In this document: positions 7,850-15,940 of the stretch, piece after piece | Layout of the letters: each line of letters begins with the position of its first letter | Position numbering within the stretch: position 1 is the stretch's first letter | Origin: Lachnospiraceae bacterium | GTDB taxonomy: Bacteria; Bacillota; Clostridia; Lachnospirales; Lachnospiraceae | Direction: 5' to 3' | DNA: 63,951 nucleotides | Assembly: GCA_016297945.1 (NCBI GenBank) | Contig: JAEDFR010000004.1 | Span: 1-63,951 of the forward strand | Notes under the pieces: model-generated | What the model was told of the DNA's origin: nothing | Seen by the model: only the letters and a program-made list of their open reading frames with translations | Databases searched by the model: none | Program-made: the position numbers and the translations under genes

Positions 7850-9793
7850 ATGATTTTATCCTGTCACGATTTATCAAAATCATTTCATGAAGAAATACTG
7901 TTTAGTCACTGCTCTTTTCATATTGAAGATAATGAAAAAGCTGCCATTGTTGGAATTAACGGTTGTGGAAAAACAACACTTATTCGTATGATTCTTGGTT
8001 TGGAAAAAGCTGACGAAGGTGTCATTACCTTTGCGAAAGATAAAACAGTTGGCTATTTGGCTCAAAACCAGGATGATATGGAGCAAAATAACACGATATA
8101 TGACGAACTCTTAACCACAAAGGCCCATATCATCAAAATGGAACAGGATCTCCGTCTTTTAGAGAATAAACTTCATGCCGTTACAGATGAAAGTGAATTA
8201 AAATCTATCATGGAAAACTATGAAAATTTGTCGCATATTTTTCAGCTCGAAAACGGTTACGCATATCAAAGCGAAATAACCGGCGTATTAAACGGACTTG
8301 GCTTTACAAAAGAGGAATACAACCAGAGTATTGCAACACTCTCCGGCGGACAGAAAACCAGGGTTGCCCTAGGAAAAATACTGTTACAAAAACCGGATAT
8401 TCTTTTTTTGGATGAACCAACCAACCATTTGGATATGGATTCCATCCGATTTTTAGAAAACTTTCTCTCCAATTACAAAGGTGCCGTTGTTCTGATTTCA
8501 CATGATCGCTATTTTCTGGATAAAATATGTACCAAAATCATTGAAATTGATCATCACAATGTCACTGTTTTTACAGGTTCTTATTCCGACTATTCAGCAA
8601 AAAAGAAAATCTTAATTGCCAGTGCCATGAATGCTTATCTAAACCAGCAACAGGAAATTAAACATCAGGAAGAAGTCATTGCAAAACTAAAATCTTTTAA
8701 TCGAGAAAAATCGGTAAAAAGGGCAAGAAGTCGTGAAAAAATGCTTTCAAAGGTTGAGCTGATTGAAAAACCGGCAGAAATTCATGATCAGATGCACTTC
8801 CAGCTCGTTCCGTCAAAAATAAGCGGAAATGATGTATTACATATGGAACATGTTGAAAAAACATATCAGAACAAGACTTTATTTTCCAATCTTTCCATGG
8901 ATATCAAGCGTGGAGAACATGTTGCAATTATTGGTAAAAACGGAACCGGTAAAACGACTCTGCTAAAAATCATCAATGATTTAGTTACTCCCGAAGAGGG
9001 AAAAATCACACTGGGTACAAACGTTAACATTGGTTATTATGACCAGGAACACCATGTTTTACATATGGATAAAAGTATTTTCGAAGAAATCTCCGATGAT
9101 TATCCGGACCTGACCGGTACTCAGATACGCAATACGCTCGCTGCTTTTTTATTTACCGGAGATGATGTTTTTAAAAAAATCAAATCATTAAGCGGTGGGG
9201 AACGTGGTCGTGTCAGTCTTGCCAAATTAATGCTTTCCTCATCAAACTTCCTGATTTTGGATGAGCCGACCAACCACTTGGATATTCAGTCAAAAGAAAT
9301 ATTGGAGCAGGCATTAAATCACTATGAAGGAACTGTTTTGTACGTCTCCCACGACCGCTTTTTTATCAATCAGACTGCTCACAGAATTCTGGATTTAGAA
9401 GACGGTCAGTTAGTTTCTTATCTTGGAAATTACGATTATTACATCGAAAAACACGGAGATATTTATTGTGATCTCAAGAAAAAAGAGGATGTCACTTCCT
9501 CTTTAGAACGAACAGACGTTACCGAAAATAAATTGAACTGGCAGGAGCAAAAGGAAAATCAGGCACAAAAAAGAAAACTGGAAAATGCACTGAAAAAAAC
9601 GGAAGAATCCATTGAAAAAATTGAAGCCCAAATCAGTGAATTAGAAGAAGAAATGGCAAAGCCCGATATTGCAACAAATATTGGGAAATTGTCTGAGCTA
9701 TCACGTACCTGTGAGACACATAAAGAAGATCTGAACAAACTTTATGAAGAATGGGAAAAACTCTCCGAAGAGCTCGAAAATATCCGTGTATAA
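7850..9793 (+). CDS. ABC-F family ATPase (YdiF/Uup-like)
   Basis: Predicted 647 aa with two ABC domains and no membrane segment. The first Walker A is GINGCGKTTL (about residue 37), with LSGGQ and LFLDEPTNHLD; the second is GKNGTGKTTL, with LSGGE and LILDEPTNHLD. The linker between them (about 240-320) is charged and helical, as in ABC-F proteins, and a C-terminal coiled coil covers about 555-645. ABC-F proteins act on the ribosome, in translation quality control or antibiotic protection. Length, C-terminal coil and the neighbourhood with rex suggest the YdiF group rather than a resistance determinant. The stop codon abuts the palindromic repeat. Confidence 0.93.
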   Translation: MILSCHDLSKSFHEEILFSHCSFHIEDNEKAAIVGINGCGKTTLIRMILGLEKADEGVITFAKDKTVGYLAQNQDDMEQNNTIYDELLTTKAHIIKMEQDLRLLENKLHAVTDESELKSIMENYENLSHIFQLENGYAYQSEITGVLNGLGFTKEEYNQSIATLSGGQKTRVALGKILLQKPDILFLDEPTNHLDMDSIRFLENFLSNYKGAVVLISHDRYFLDKICTKIIEIDHHNVTVFTGSYSDYSAKKKILIASAMNAYLNQQQEIKHQEEVIAKLKSFNREKSVKRARSREKMLSKVELIEKPAEIHDQMHFQLVPSKISGNDVLHMEHVEKTYQNKTLFSNLSMDIKRGEHVAIIGKNGTGKTTLLKIINDLVTPEEGKITLGTNVNIGYYDQEHHVLHMDKSIFEEISDDYPDLTGTQIRNTLAAFLFTGDDVFKKIKSLSGGERGRVSLAKLMLSSSNFLILDEPTNHLDIQSKEILEQALNHYEGTVLYVSHDRFFINQTAHRILDLEDGQLVSYLGNYDYYIEKHGDIYCDLKKKEDVTSSLERTDVTENKLNWQEQKENQAQKRKLENALKKTEESIEKIEAQISELEEEMAKPDIATNIGKLSELSRTCETHKEDLNKLYEEWEKLSEELENIRV

Positions 9794-10029
9794 GCCTGTC
9801 GCCCTAACAGAAATTATATATCTTTGCCCACGGAATTTGACGAGGTTTCTTGGCAGTTCTTAGCGGCATAGGCGAACAAAAATAATGCCCGGTTTCAACT
9901 GTCTGAAGACGAAGTCTGAGTTTTGAAACCGGGCATTTAATATATATTTTGTGAGCATGCCGCTTAGAAATGCCAGAAACCGAAGTATGAAGTGGGCAAA
10001 GATATATAATTTCTGTTAGGGCGACAGGC
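9794..10029. repeat. Full-length 236-bp palindromic element with perfect 38-bp terminal inverted repeats
   Basis: Bases 9794-9831 are the exact reverse complement of 9992-10029. The inner arms remain partly complementary, and the centre holds a 14-bp perfect stem (9885-9898 with 9923-9936) closing a 24-nt loop containing gaagacgaagtc. The element begins at the base after the ABC-F stop codon and ends 33 bp before the stop of the convergent SGNH gene, so in RNA from either strand it can fold into a long hairpin and act as a bidirectional terminator. It encodes no protein. Related copies lie at 1-56 and 31197-31330. The form resembles a MITE or a REP-like intergenic element; no clear target duplication is visible. 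Confidence 0.88.
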
Positions 10030-10062
10030 TATGTCCGTAAAATTACGAATAATAAAAAGCAT

Positions 10063-11529
10063 CTATTTTCTTAATAAATATAGATTGTCATTTAAGTCAA
10101 AGGCTGACATTTCTATCATTTCCCCCAGATATTTATCATAAATGGCAATATTGAATCCATCACAATTCATCGAAAAATCTGTTCCGTTTATTATAATGGA
10201 ACTCTGACCGTCCGTTAATGCCCCCGATGATTGAATATTTAAATCAAGCGGAGCATGCTCTCCATCAGATAATAGCATGTGTGTCGAAATACCGGTCTCC
10301 GTTTTTTGTACACTTTCATTGGAATCAGAACTTTGTAATAAAACAGAGCCATCTTCTAATACCGCAAAATATTCACTCTGATTATCGGGTTCAAATTGTA
10401 AATGCAATGTTTGATTAAAATAATCCAAAGTTTTTTGATCCGGGGCATTTCCAAATTCATTTTTATACGTGATGAAAATATAATAACCATCTCTTGTTAA
10501 AAGCGGTAAATACACTTCAAATTGATCAGCACTTATAATTTCACATTTATTTTTCTGTCTTTCAAATAACCTGACGCTTTCCTTCCATTCATCATAAGCA
10601 GGATTATTTCTCTTATCCTCAAAAGTATAATGTTTTGTTAAATACTCTCCCATCAAAACAGAAACCTTTTCTGCCTGAAGAATATTAATATGTGCCTGTC
10701 CATCCAAAACGGTATTCATATTATAAAATGGGGTGCCGGTCTCCATTGCAATTTCTTCTACGGAATTATATAATTTTTGTCTTTCTGCATTTCCATTTGG
10801 TGTTTTGATCAGTAATAGCGGTATATTTTCTGTTTTACAAAGATCAATAATCCTGATAAGCCATTGGTTAGCTCTTTCCGGCAATGGTTCCTTTTCTTTT
10901 TGTGATACCACTTCTTCTTTTGCACTTGTTTCATATTCACCTGCAAAAATGAAAGGCGAATAACCCTTATTCGGATCTTTCTCATGATAAAAAGAGGCTT
11001 TAACCTTGTCCTGATATAAATCTGTCCATGTATTGTGATATTTAGCAATTGGAAAATAATAGGAATACCGCAACTCTTTTGGCACGCCATCCTGAATGGC
11101 ATGCATTTTATTACGATTCATCGGTAAATCATCCAGATTGATATGCATAACCCCTTCATCTTCATAATCGTCCCCATATACAGTAAAAACATCTAACACA
11201 ATGACTTTCGGGTGTTGCGTCCTGATTGCTTCTTTTATGTAATAATAAGATACCCATAAAGGCTGTTCATTTGCACAAAAATCATAAGATGTAATACCAA
11301 AACGGTCAAATAACACAGCAGGCGCCATGTCTGCGTACATTTGGCTCGAACCGATAAAAACAACATCCAATGTATCCGGCTCTTCTGCATAAAAGCCATC
11401 AATTTTAACAGACACATTATATTCCCCTTCCATCCATTTGTCTCTTAAGCGTTCTTGTGCAATCAGAAATAAGAAGGAAAAAATCAAAAAAAAGCATAAA
11501 CATTTTACTATAAAGCGTAACGGTTTCAT
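10063..11529 (-). CDS. SGNH-hydrolase-like membrane-anchored protein, partner of an MBOAT acyltransferase
   Basis: Predicted 488 aa. One N-terminal membrane anchor (about 7-24) is followed by an extracytoplasmic domain with VVFIGSSQMYADM, a block-I-like GSS motif of SGNH enzymes, and VIVLDVFTVYGDD. The start ATG overlaps the MBOAT stop by 1 nt (TAATG). In AlgI/AlgJ, DltB/DltD and PatA/PatB systems, the MBOAT protein moves an acyl group across the membrane and a partner of this kind passes it to a polysaccharide. The acceptor cannot be identified; no polysaccharide synthase is adjacent. The C-terminal part (about 320-485) shows no family I recognise. Confidence 0.75.
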   Translation of the reverse strand: MKPLRFIVKCLCFFLIFSFLFLIAQERLRDKWMEGEYNVSVKIDGFYAEEPDTLDVVFIGSSQMYADMAPAVLFDRFGITSYDFCANEQPLWVSYYYIKEAIRTQHPKVIVLDVFTVYGDDYEDEGVMHINLDDLPMNRNKMHAIQDGVPKELRYSYYFPIAKYHNTWTDLYQDKVKASFYHEKDPNKGYSPFIFAGEYETSAKEEVVSQKEKEPLPERANQWLIRIIDLCKTENIPLLLIKTPNGNAERQKLYNSVEEIAMETGTPFYNMNTVLDGQAHINILQAEKVSVLMGEYLTKHYTFEDKRNNPAYDEWKESVRLFERQKNKCEIISADQFEVYLPLLTRDGYYIFITYKNEFGNAPDQKTLDYFNQTLHLQFEPDNQSEYFAVLEDGSVLLQSSDSNESVQKTETGISTHMLLSDGEHAPLDLNIQSSGALTDGQSSIIINGTDFSMNCDGFNIAIYDKYLGEMIEMSAFDLNDNLYLLRK

Positions 11530-12959
11530 TAAAATCCTCCGTATATAAACTGGGCCGAATCATAACCGGGACCATATACGCCGGTTATCAGAATCAGAAA
11601 AATCAGGCAAAGCAATACACCCCATTTGAAAAATAATGGCTGTTTGATGAAATAATCACGAATTGCGATTTTTCTTTCGTGTAACAAAGCTACTGACAAC
11701 ATAACCATACCGGATAATAACAACAATCCCCATTCTTCTTCTTTGATTCCAAGCGTATATAATTCGCCGGACACAAAAATCCAGGGATTAAACTTTGTAA
11801 ACATATGGAATACAATATAAACAGCCTTTTGAACCGATTCGGCACGAAAGAAAACCCATGCAATCATAACAAGGAAGAATGTAAAACACCGACTGACAAA
11901 AAGATGGGTAACACTGCCCTTTTCCGTGTTTGTGATTTTCATCAAGAAATTTTTAACAGGCTGCAGGATTTCTCCTGCCACCTGATAAAATCCATGTAAA
12001 AATCCCCAGATAAGAAAATGCAGTCCCATACCATGCCAAATTCCACTTACCAGAAATGTAATCATTATATTCACATATTTAAGAAGCTTACCTTTTCGAT
12101 TTCCGCCTAAAGGAATATAAACATAATCTCTCAAAAAAGAACTCAGGGATATATGCCATCTTCTCCAGAAATCTTTGATACTGATCGCAAAATACGGATG
12201 GTTAAAATTCGGTTTTAAACAGATTCCAAACATTTGTGCACTTCCCGTCGCGATACAAACGCAACCGGCAAAATCCGTATATAACTGAATACTATATAAT
12301 ACTGCACCTAAAATTAAATAGAAGCCTTCATACATAGTATATTGATCAAATATTTGGTTTACAACCAGATTACACCGGTCAGCAATCACCATTTTCTGAA
12401 AAAATCCCCATAATAATAAATAGAAGCCTTTTACTACTTCATCTTCCAAAAAACAATGTTCCCGGAATAATTCTTCTCTTAAATCCGCATACCTTGGAAT
12501 GGGACCTTGTAATACCTGTGGAAAAAATGTCATAAAGAAAAGATATCGAAAAAAATTGTTTTCTGCCTGTATATCATTACGATAAACATCAACCATATAA
12601 GCTATGGATTGCAAAGTATAGAATGAAATTCCGATAGGAACCAAAACAGCAAAACGATTCAAATTATGTGAAGTGATAAATAACAGATCGGAAGAAATCA
12701 GTTTCAATATCAACAAAATACTGATATTCAGCAAAATCGTGGCAAATAAAAAACATCTGGAATATCTCAGATACCGTGCATAAAGAAATGTGGTAACACA
12801 GGTAAACAGCATGAAAATCCACATTTTCCATGAGAATAGAGTATAAAAAAAGATACTAAAAACAAGCAGTGAAATCCACTGCCTGTTCTTTGGTATCAAA
12901 TAGTACAGAATTAGTAATATGAATAAAGAAACCAAATAGGTTACGGAAATAAAATCCAT
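11529..12959 (-). CDS. MBOAT family O-acyltransferase (AlgI/DltB-like)
   Basis: Predicted 476 aa with about ten or more hydrophobic segments. Family motifs are SFYTLQSIAYMVDVYR, FWRRWHISLSSFLRDYVYIPLGG and the catalytic-His segment VSGIWHGMGLHFLIWG. It is likely to transfer acyl (usually acetyl) groups for modification of an extracellular polymer together with the overlapping SGNH gene. The ATG at 12959 is 5 nt past the icd stop, and its GAGG ribosome binding site lies inside the icd end, so icd and the acylation pair are probably cotranscribed. Confidence 0.93.
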   Translation of the reverse strand: MDFISVTYLVSLFILLILYYLIPKNRQWISLLVFSIFFYTLFSWKMWIFMLFTCVTTFLYARYLRYSRCFLFATILLNISILLILKLISSDLLFITSHNLNRFAVLVPIGISFYTLQSIAYMVDVYRNDIQAENNFFRYLFFMTFFPQVLQGPIPRYADLREELFREHCFLEDEVVKGFYLLLWGFFQKMVIADRCNLVVNQIFDQYTMYEGFYLILGAVLYSIQLYTDFAGCVCIATGSAQMFGICLKPNFNHPYFAISIKDFWRRWHISLSSFLRDYVYIPLGGNRKGKLLKYVNIMITFLVSGIWHGMGLHFLIWGFLHGFYQVAGEILQPVKNFLMKITNTEKGSVTHLFVSRCFTFFLVMIAWVFFRAESVQKAVYIVFHMFTKFNPWIFVSGELYTLGIKEEEWGLLLLSGMVMLSVALLHERKIAIRDYFIKQPLFFKWGVLLCLIFLILITGVYGPGYDSAQFIYGGF

Positions 12960-12964
12960 TTTTC

Positions 12965-14170
12965 TTACATTTCCTCAAATGTCTTTCGTATTTCTTTGAT
13001 AAAATTCTCACTATTTAAAACTGTAACATCTTTTAAAGATGTAATCAAGGCTAAATCCTTAGTCATACGACCGGATTCAATGGTAGAAAGTGTTGCCTTC
13101 TCCAGTTTATCTGCGAATTCAATCAAAGCATTAATGTCATCCAGTTCACCACGTTTGCGAAGAGCTCCCGTCCATGCAAAGATTGTTGCAACCGAGTTAG
13201 TCGATGTTTCCTCACCTTTTAAATGCTTATAATAATGACGCTGAACCGTTCCATGAGCCGCTTCATATTCGTATACACCGGAAGGAGAAACCAAAACAGA
13301 AGTCATCATGGCAAGAGAACCAAATGCAGAACTAACCATATCAGACATAACATCTCCGTCATAATTCTTGCAGGCCCAGATAAAGCCACCTTTTGCTTTC
13401 ATAACGCGGGCCACCGCATCATCAATTAAGGTATAAAAGTATTCAATACCTGCTGTTTCAAACCTGTCTTTGTATTCTGCATCATAAATATCCTGAAAAA
13501 TATCCTTAAAATTATGATCATATTTTTTAGAAATGGTGTCTTTCGTTGCAAACCATAAATCCTGTTTGGTATCCAATGCATAATTAAAACATGCTCTTGC
13601 GAATGAACTGATAGATTTATCAGTATTGTGTATTCCCTGAATAATACCCGGTCCGGAAAAATTATGAATCAATTCTCTGATTTCGTTTCCATCTTCATCC
13701 GTAAATACGAGCTCTGCTTTTCCGGCTTTGGGCACTTTAATTTCTGTATTTTTATAAACATCACCATAAGCATGACGAGCAAGTGTAATTGGTTTTTCCC
13801 AATTTTTCACACAAGGCTCAATTCCCTTTACAACAATCGGTGCACGAAATACAGTTCCGTCCAATGCGGCACGAATGGTGCCATTGGGGCTCTTCCACAT
13901 TTCTTTCAGGTTGTATTCAGTCATACGCGCTGCATTTGGTGTAATGGTAGCACATTTAACGGCAACTCCGTATTTTTTTGTTGCCTCAGCACTGTCAATG
14001 GTAACCTGATCATTTGTTTCATTTCTGTGTACCAGACCCAGATCATAATATTCTGTTTTTAAATCAATGAAGGGAAGTAACAATTCATCTTTGATCATCT
14101 GCCAGAGAATTCTTGTCATTTCGTCTCCGTCCATTTCTACAAGGGGTGTTGTCATTTGAATTTTAGCCAT
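12965..14170 (-). CDS. icd: NADP-dependent isocitrate dehydrogenase, eukaryote-like subfamily
   Basis: Predicted 401 aa. The start IQMTTPLVEMDGDEMTRILW, PNGTIRAALDGTVFR and AAHGTVQRHYYKHLKG identify the homodimeric subfamily related to mitochondrial and cytosolic NADP-IDH. It oxidises isocitrate to 2-oxoglutarate, in a fermenting anaerobe mainly for glutamate synthesis. The start has GGAGG 8 nt upstream and is 27 nt from the GntR gene stop, so the GntR regulator and icd probably form one transcript. No citrate synthase or aconitase gene is in the window. Confidence 0.96.
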   Translation of the reverse strand: MAKIQMTTPLVEMDGDEMTRILWQMIKDELLLPFIDLKTEYYDLGLVHRNETNDQVTIDSAEATKKYGVAVKCATITPNAARMTEYNLKEMWKSPNGTIRAALDGTVFRAPIVVKGIEPCVKNWEKPITLARHAYGDVYKNTEIKVPKAGKAELVFTDEDGNEIRELIHNFSGPGIIQGIHNTDKSISSFARACFNYALDTKQDLWFATKDTISKKYDHNFKDIFQDIYDAEYKDRFETAGIEYFYTLIDDAVARVMKAKGGFIWACKNYDGDVMSDMVSSAFGSLAMMTSVLVSPSGVYEYEAAHGTVQRHYYKHLKGEETSTNSVATIFAWTGALRKRGELDDINALIEFADKLEKATLSTIESGRMTKDLALITSLKDVTVLNSENFIKEIRKTFEEM

Positions 14171-14197
14171 ACTTAAATCCTCCGTTTTGTAATTATA

Positions 14198-14872
14198 TTA
14201 ATCCAATAGACCTTTCTTGCAAATATTATCATATGCATTCAACATGTGTATTTTCGCAAGTTCGCAGGCTCTTTCACCATCTTTTTCTTTGATAGCTTCC
14301 ATAATCTTTCGATGTTCATCATTGGAAGCACTGCTTCTTGCCCCCTGCGCAAGGGTCTGTTTCCGAATTCGATAAACGTACTGATGAAAATCCTTTAAGG
14401 AATGTTCCAGCATTTTACTCGCACAGGCTTCATACATGATTTCATGAAAACGATTATCTAACGATGCAATTTGTTCGGTATGACCTTTGGCGGCATGAAA
14501 TTCAGCCAGATACACATTTTCTTCCATTTCCTGCATTTGCGCTTCAGAAATGTGCTCTGTTGCCCATTTTGCACATAAGCCTTCTAACTGCGCCCGAATC
14601 ATATAAATATCTCTGACATCTTTTGATGTAATACCGGTTACATAAGCACCTTTGTTCGGAACAATATGGATAAGACCTTCCAATTCTAATTGGCGAAAGG
14701 CTTCCCTGACAGGCGTACGCGACACCCCCAGTTCTTCGCCGATTGCAGCCTCGCGCAATTCATCATGTTCTTTGTATTTACCGTTTAAGATATCATCCCT
14801 AATTTTGTGAAATACACGTCCCCGTAAGGAATATTTATCACTTATTTCATCTGAAAAAAATTTATCACTCAT
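14198..14872 (-). CDS. GntR/FadR-subfamily (FCD domain) transcriptional regulator
   Basis: Predicted 224 aa. The winged-helix domain (about 15-85) has LGVSRTPVREAFRQLELEGLIHIVPNKGAYV, the FadR-type signature; the C-terminal FCD ligand domain (about 90-220) has metal-type His residues in DNRFHEIMYE and DEHRKIMEAI. Such proteins sense small carboxylates or similar metabolites. The position immediately ahead of icd and a palindrome over its own promoter suggest it regulates itself and icd, with a citrate-pathway acid as a possible but unproven effector. Confidence 0.92.
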   Translation of the reverse strand: MSDKFFSDEISDKYSLRGRVFHKIRDDILNGKYKEHDELREAAIGEELGVSRTPVREAFRQLELEGLIHIVPNKGAYVTGITSKDVRDIYMIRAQLEGLCAKWATEHISEAQMQEMEENVYLAEFHAAKGHTEQIASLDNRFHEIMYEACASKMLEHSLKDFHQYVYRIRKQTLAQGARSSASNDEHRKIMEAIKEKDGERACELAKIHMLNAYDNICKKGLLD

Positions 14873-14914
14873 AACATTCTTCCTGCCTGATGGATAAATG
14901 AATTGTTCTGTATC

Positions 14915-14943
14915 ATTGTATACAATCTATGTGTTTCTGTCAA
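14915..14943 (-). promoter_or_regulatory. Promoter of the GntR gene with 12-bp palindromic operator
   Basis: On the minus strand, -35 TTGACA (14938-14943) and -10 TACAAT (14915-14920) are 17 nt apart. The perfect palindrome ATTGTATACAAT (14915-14926) includes the -10 box and has the T-G-T/A-C-A spacing seen in FadR-subfamily operators, so the product of the gene is the obvious candidate ligand. Confidence 0.75.
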
Positions 14944-14953
14944 TGAAAGCCTT

Positions 14954-15874
14954 TTACGTTAAGGTATATTTTTCAAATATTTTTTTACAGTCAATCATTC
15001 CGTATCCCTGCTGATTTCTTGGTGCATTTACACTTGAAGTTCCCATACGAATTATATTTGCAACATTATCAACCGGAACATTTCCCAATAATTCCATTAA
15101 AGTGGCTGCCACACCACTGATAATCGGGCACGACATAGAAGTTCCGCTTTTACTGGTATACCCGTGTCTGTTTTTGCCGGAACACGATACAATTTCAGTT
15201 CCCGGCGCTACCACATCCGGTTTCATCATGGAATAACAGGCAAAGCCTCTTCCTGAATATTGCTCACATAATGTATCTGACCTACTCTTATAATCGCCGT
15301 CATGACAGCCAACACAAAGTGTATAGTTCTGATTTCCCAGAATGGAAATACTGTTATTATCCGGACCTTCATTTCCCGCTGCGGTGACAATCAAAATATT
15401 TCTTTCATGTAAACGATACAAAAGGTCTTTTAGATGAAATAGTTTTACCGGATCTGTATAAAGACTACAGTTTTTGGAAACGGAAATCGAAATATTTACA
15501 ATCCGGATAGAATACTCTTCACAATGCTCCAAAATCCACTCTAAAGCAGAAAGTAAGGTATCCACCTGTCCATTTCCCTGATGATTCAGCACCTTTAATA
15601 CAATCAGATTACACCGGATTGCAATTCCTTTATATAAACCATTGCCTGCTTTTCCACTACCTGCCAGTATTCCGCAAACATGTGTACCATGTCCACTGTC
15701 ATCCCGAATTCTATTAGTCTGTGTCTTTGTCAAATTCACAAACTCTATAATTCGGTGGTCAAAATCAATATGGGAACTGATGCCGGTATCCAATACACAG
15801 ACATTGACACCTTTCCCTGTCAGCCCGAGCATTTCAATATATTTATAATGTATTTGTTTTCGAACTCTGTCCAA
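14954..15874 (-). CDS. Subtilisin-like (S8) serine protease, apparently intracellular
   Basis: Predicted 306 aa. The triad is complete: Asp in VCVLDTGISS, His in DDSGHGTHVCGI, Ser in SKSGTSMSCPIISG; the oxyanion Asn is in TAAGNEGP. There is no signal peptide and no propeptide of usual length, which points to an intracellular or leaderless protease of the AprX type. I chose TTG at 15874 because AGGAG lies 8 nt before it; an upstream in-frame TTG at 15931 lacks one. It follows two surface-protein genes and a sortase on the same strand, but a role in their processing is speculation. Confidence 0.88.
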   Translation of the reverse strand: MDRVRKQIHYKYIEMLGLTGKGVNVCVLDTGISSHIDFDHRIIEFVNLTKTQTNRIRDDSGHGTHVCGILAGSGKAGNGLYKGIAIRCNLIVLKVLNHQGNGQVDTLLSALEWILEHCEEYSIRIVNISISVSKNCSLYTDPVKLFHLKDLLYRLHERNILIVTAAGNEGPDNNSISILGNQNYTLCVGCHDGDYKSRSDTLCEQYSGRGFACYSMMKPDVVAPGTEIVSCSGKNRHGYTSKSGTSMSCPIISGVAATLMELLGNVPVDNVANIIRMGTSSVNAPRNQQGYGMIDCKKIFEKYTLT

Positions 15875-15940
15875 ACAAAAAACTCCTGTTTTTATTATCA
15901 TATGACAGGAGTTTTTAAATGCGATACACAAATATTCAAT

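Noticed and set aside
14954..15931. Extracellular secreted subtilisin with the longest start at 15931
   Set aside because: The added residues do not form a signal peptide, and the TTG at 15874 has the only good ribosome binding site.
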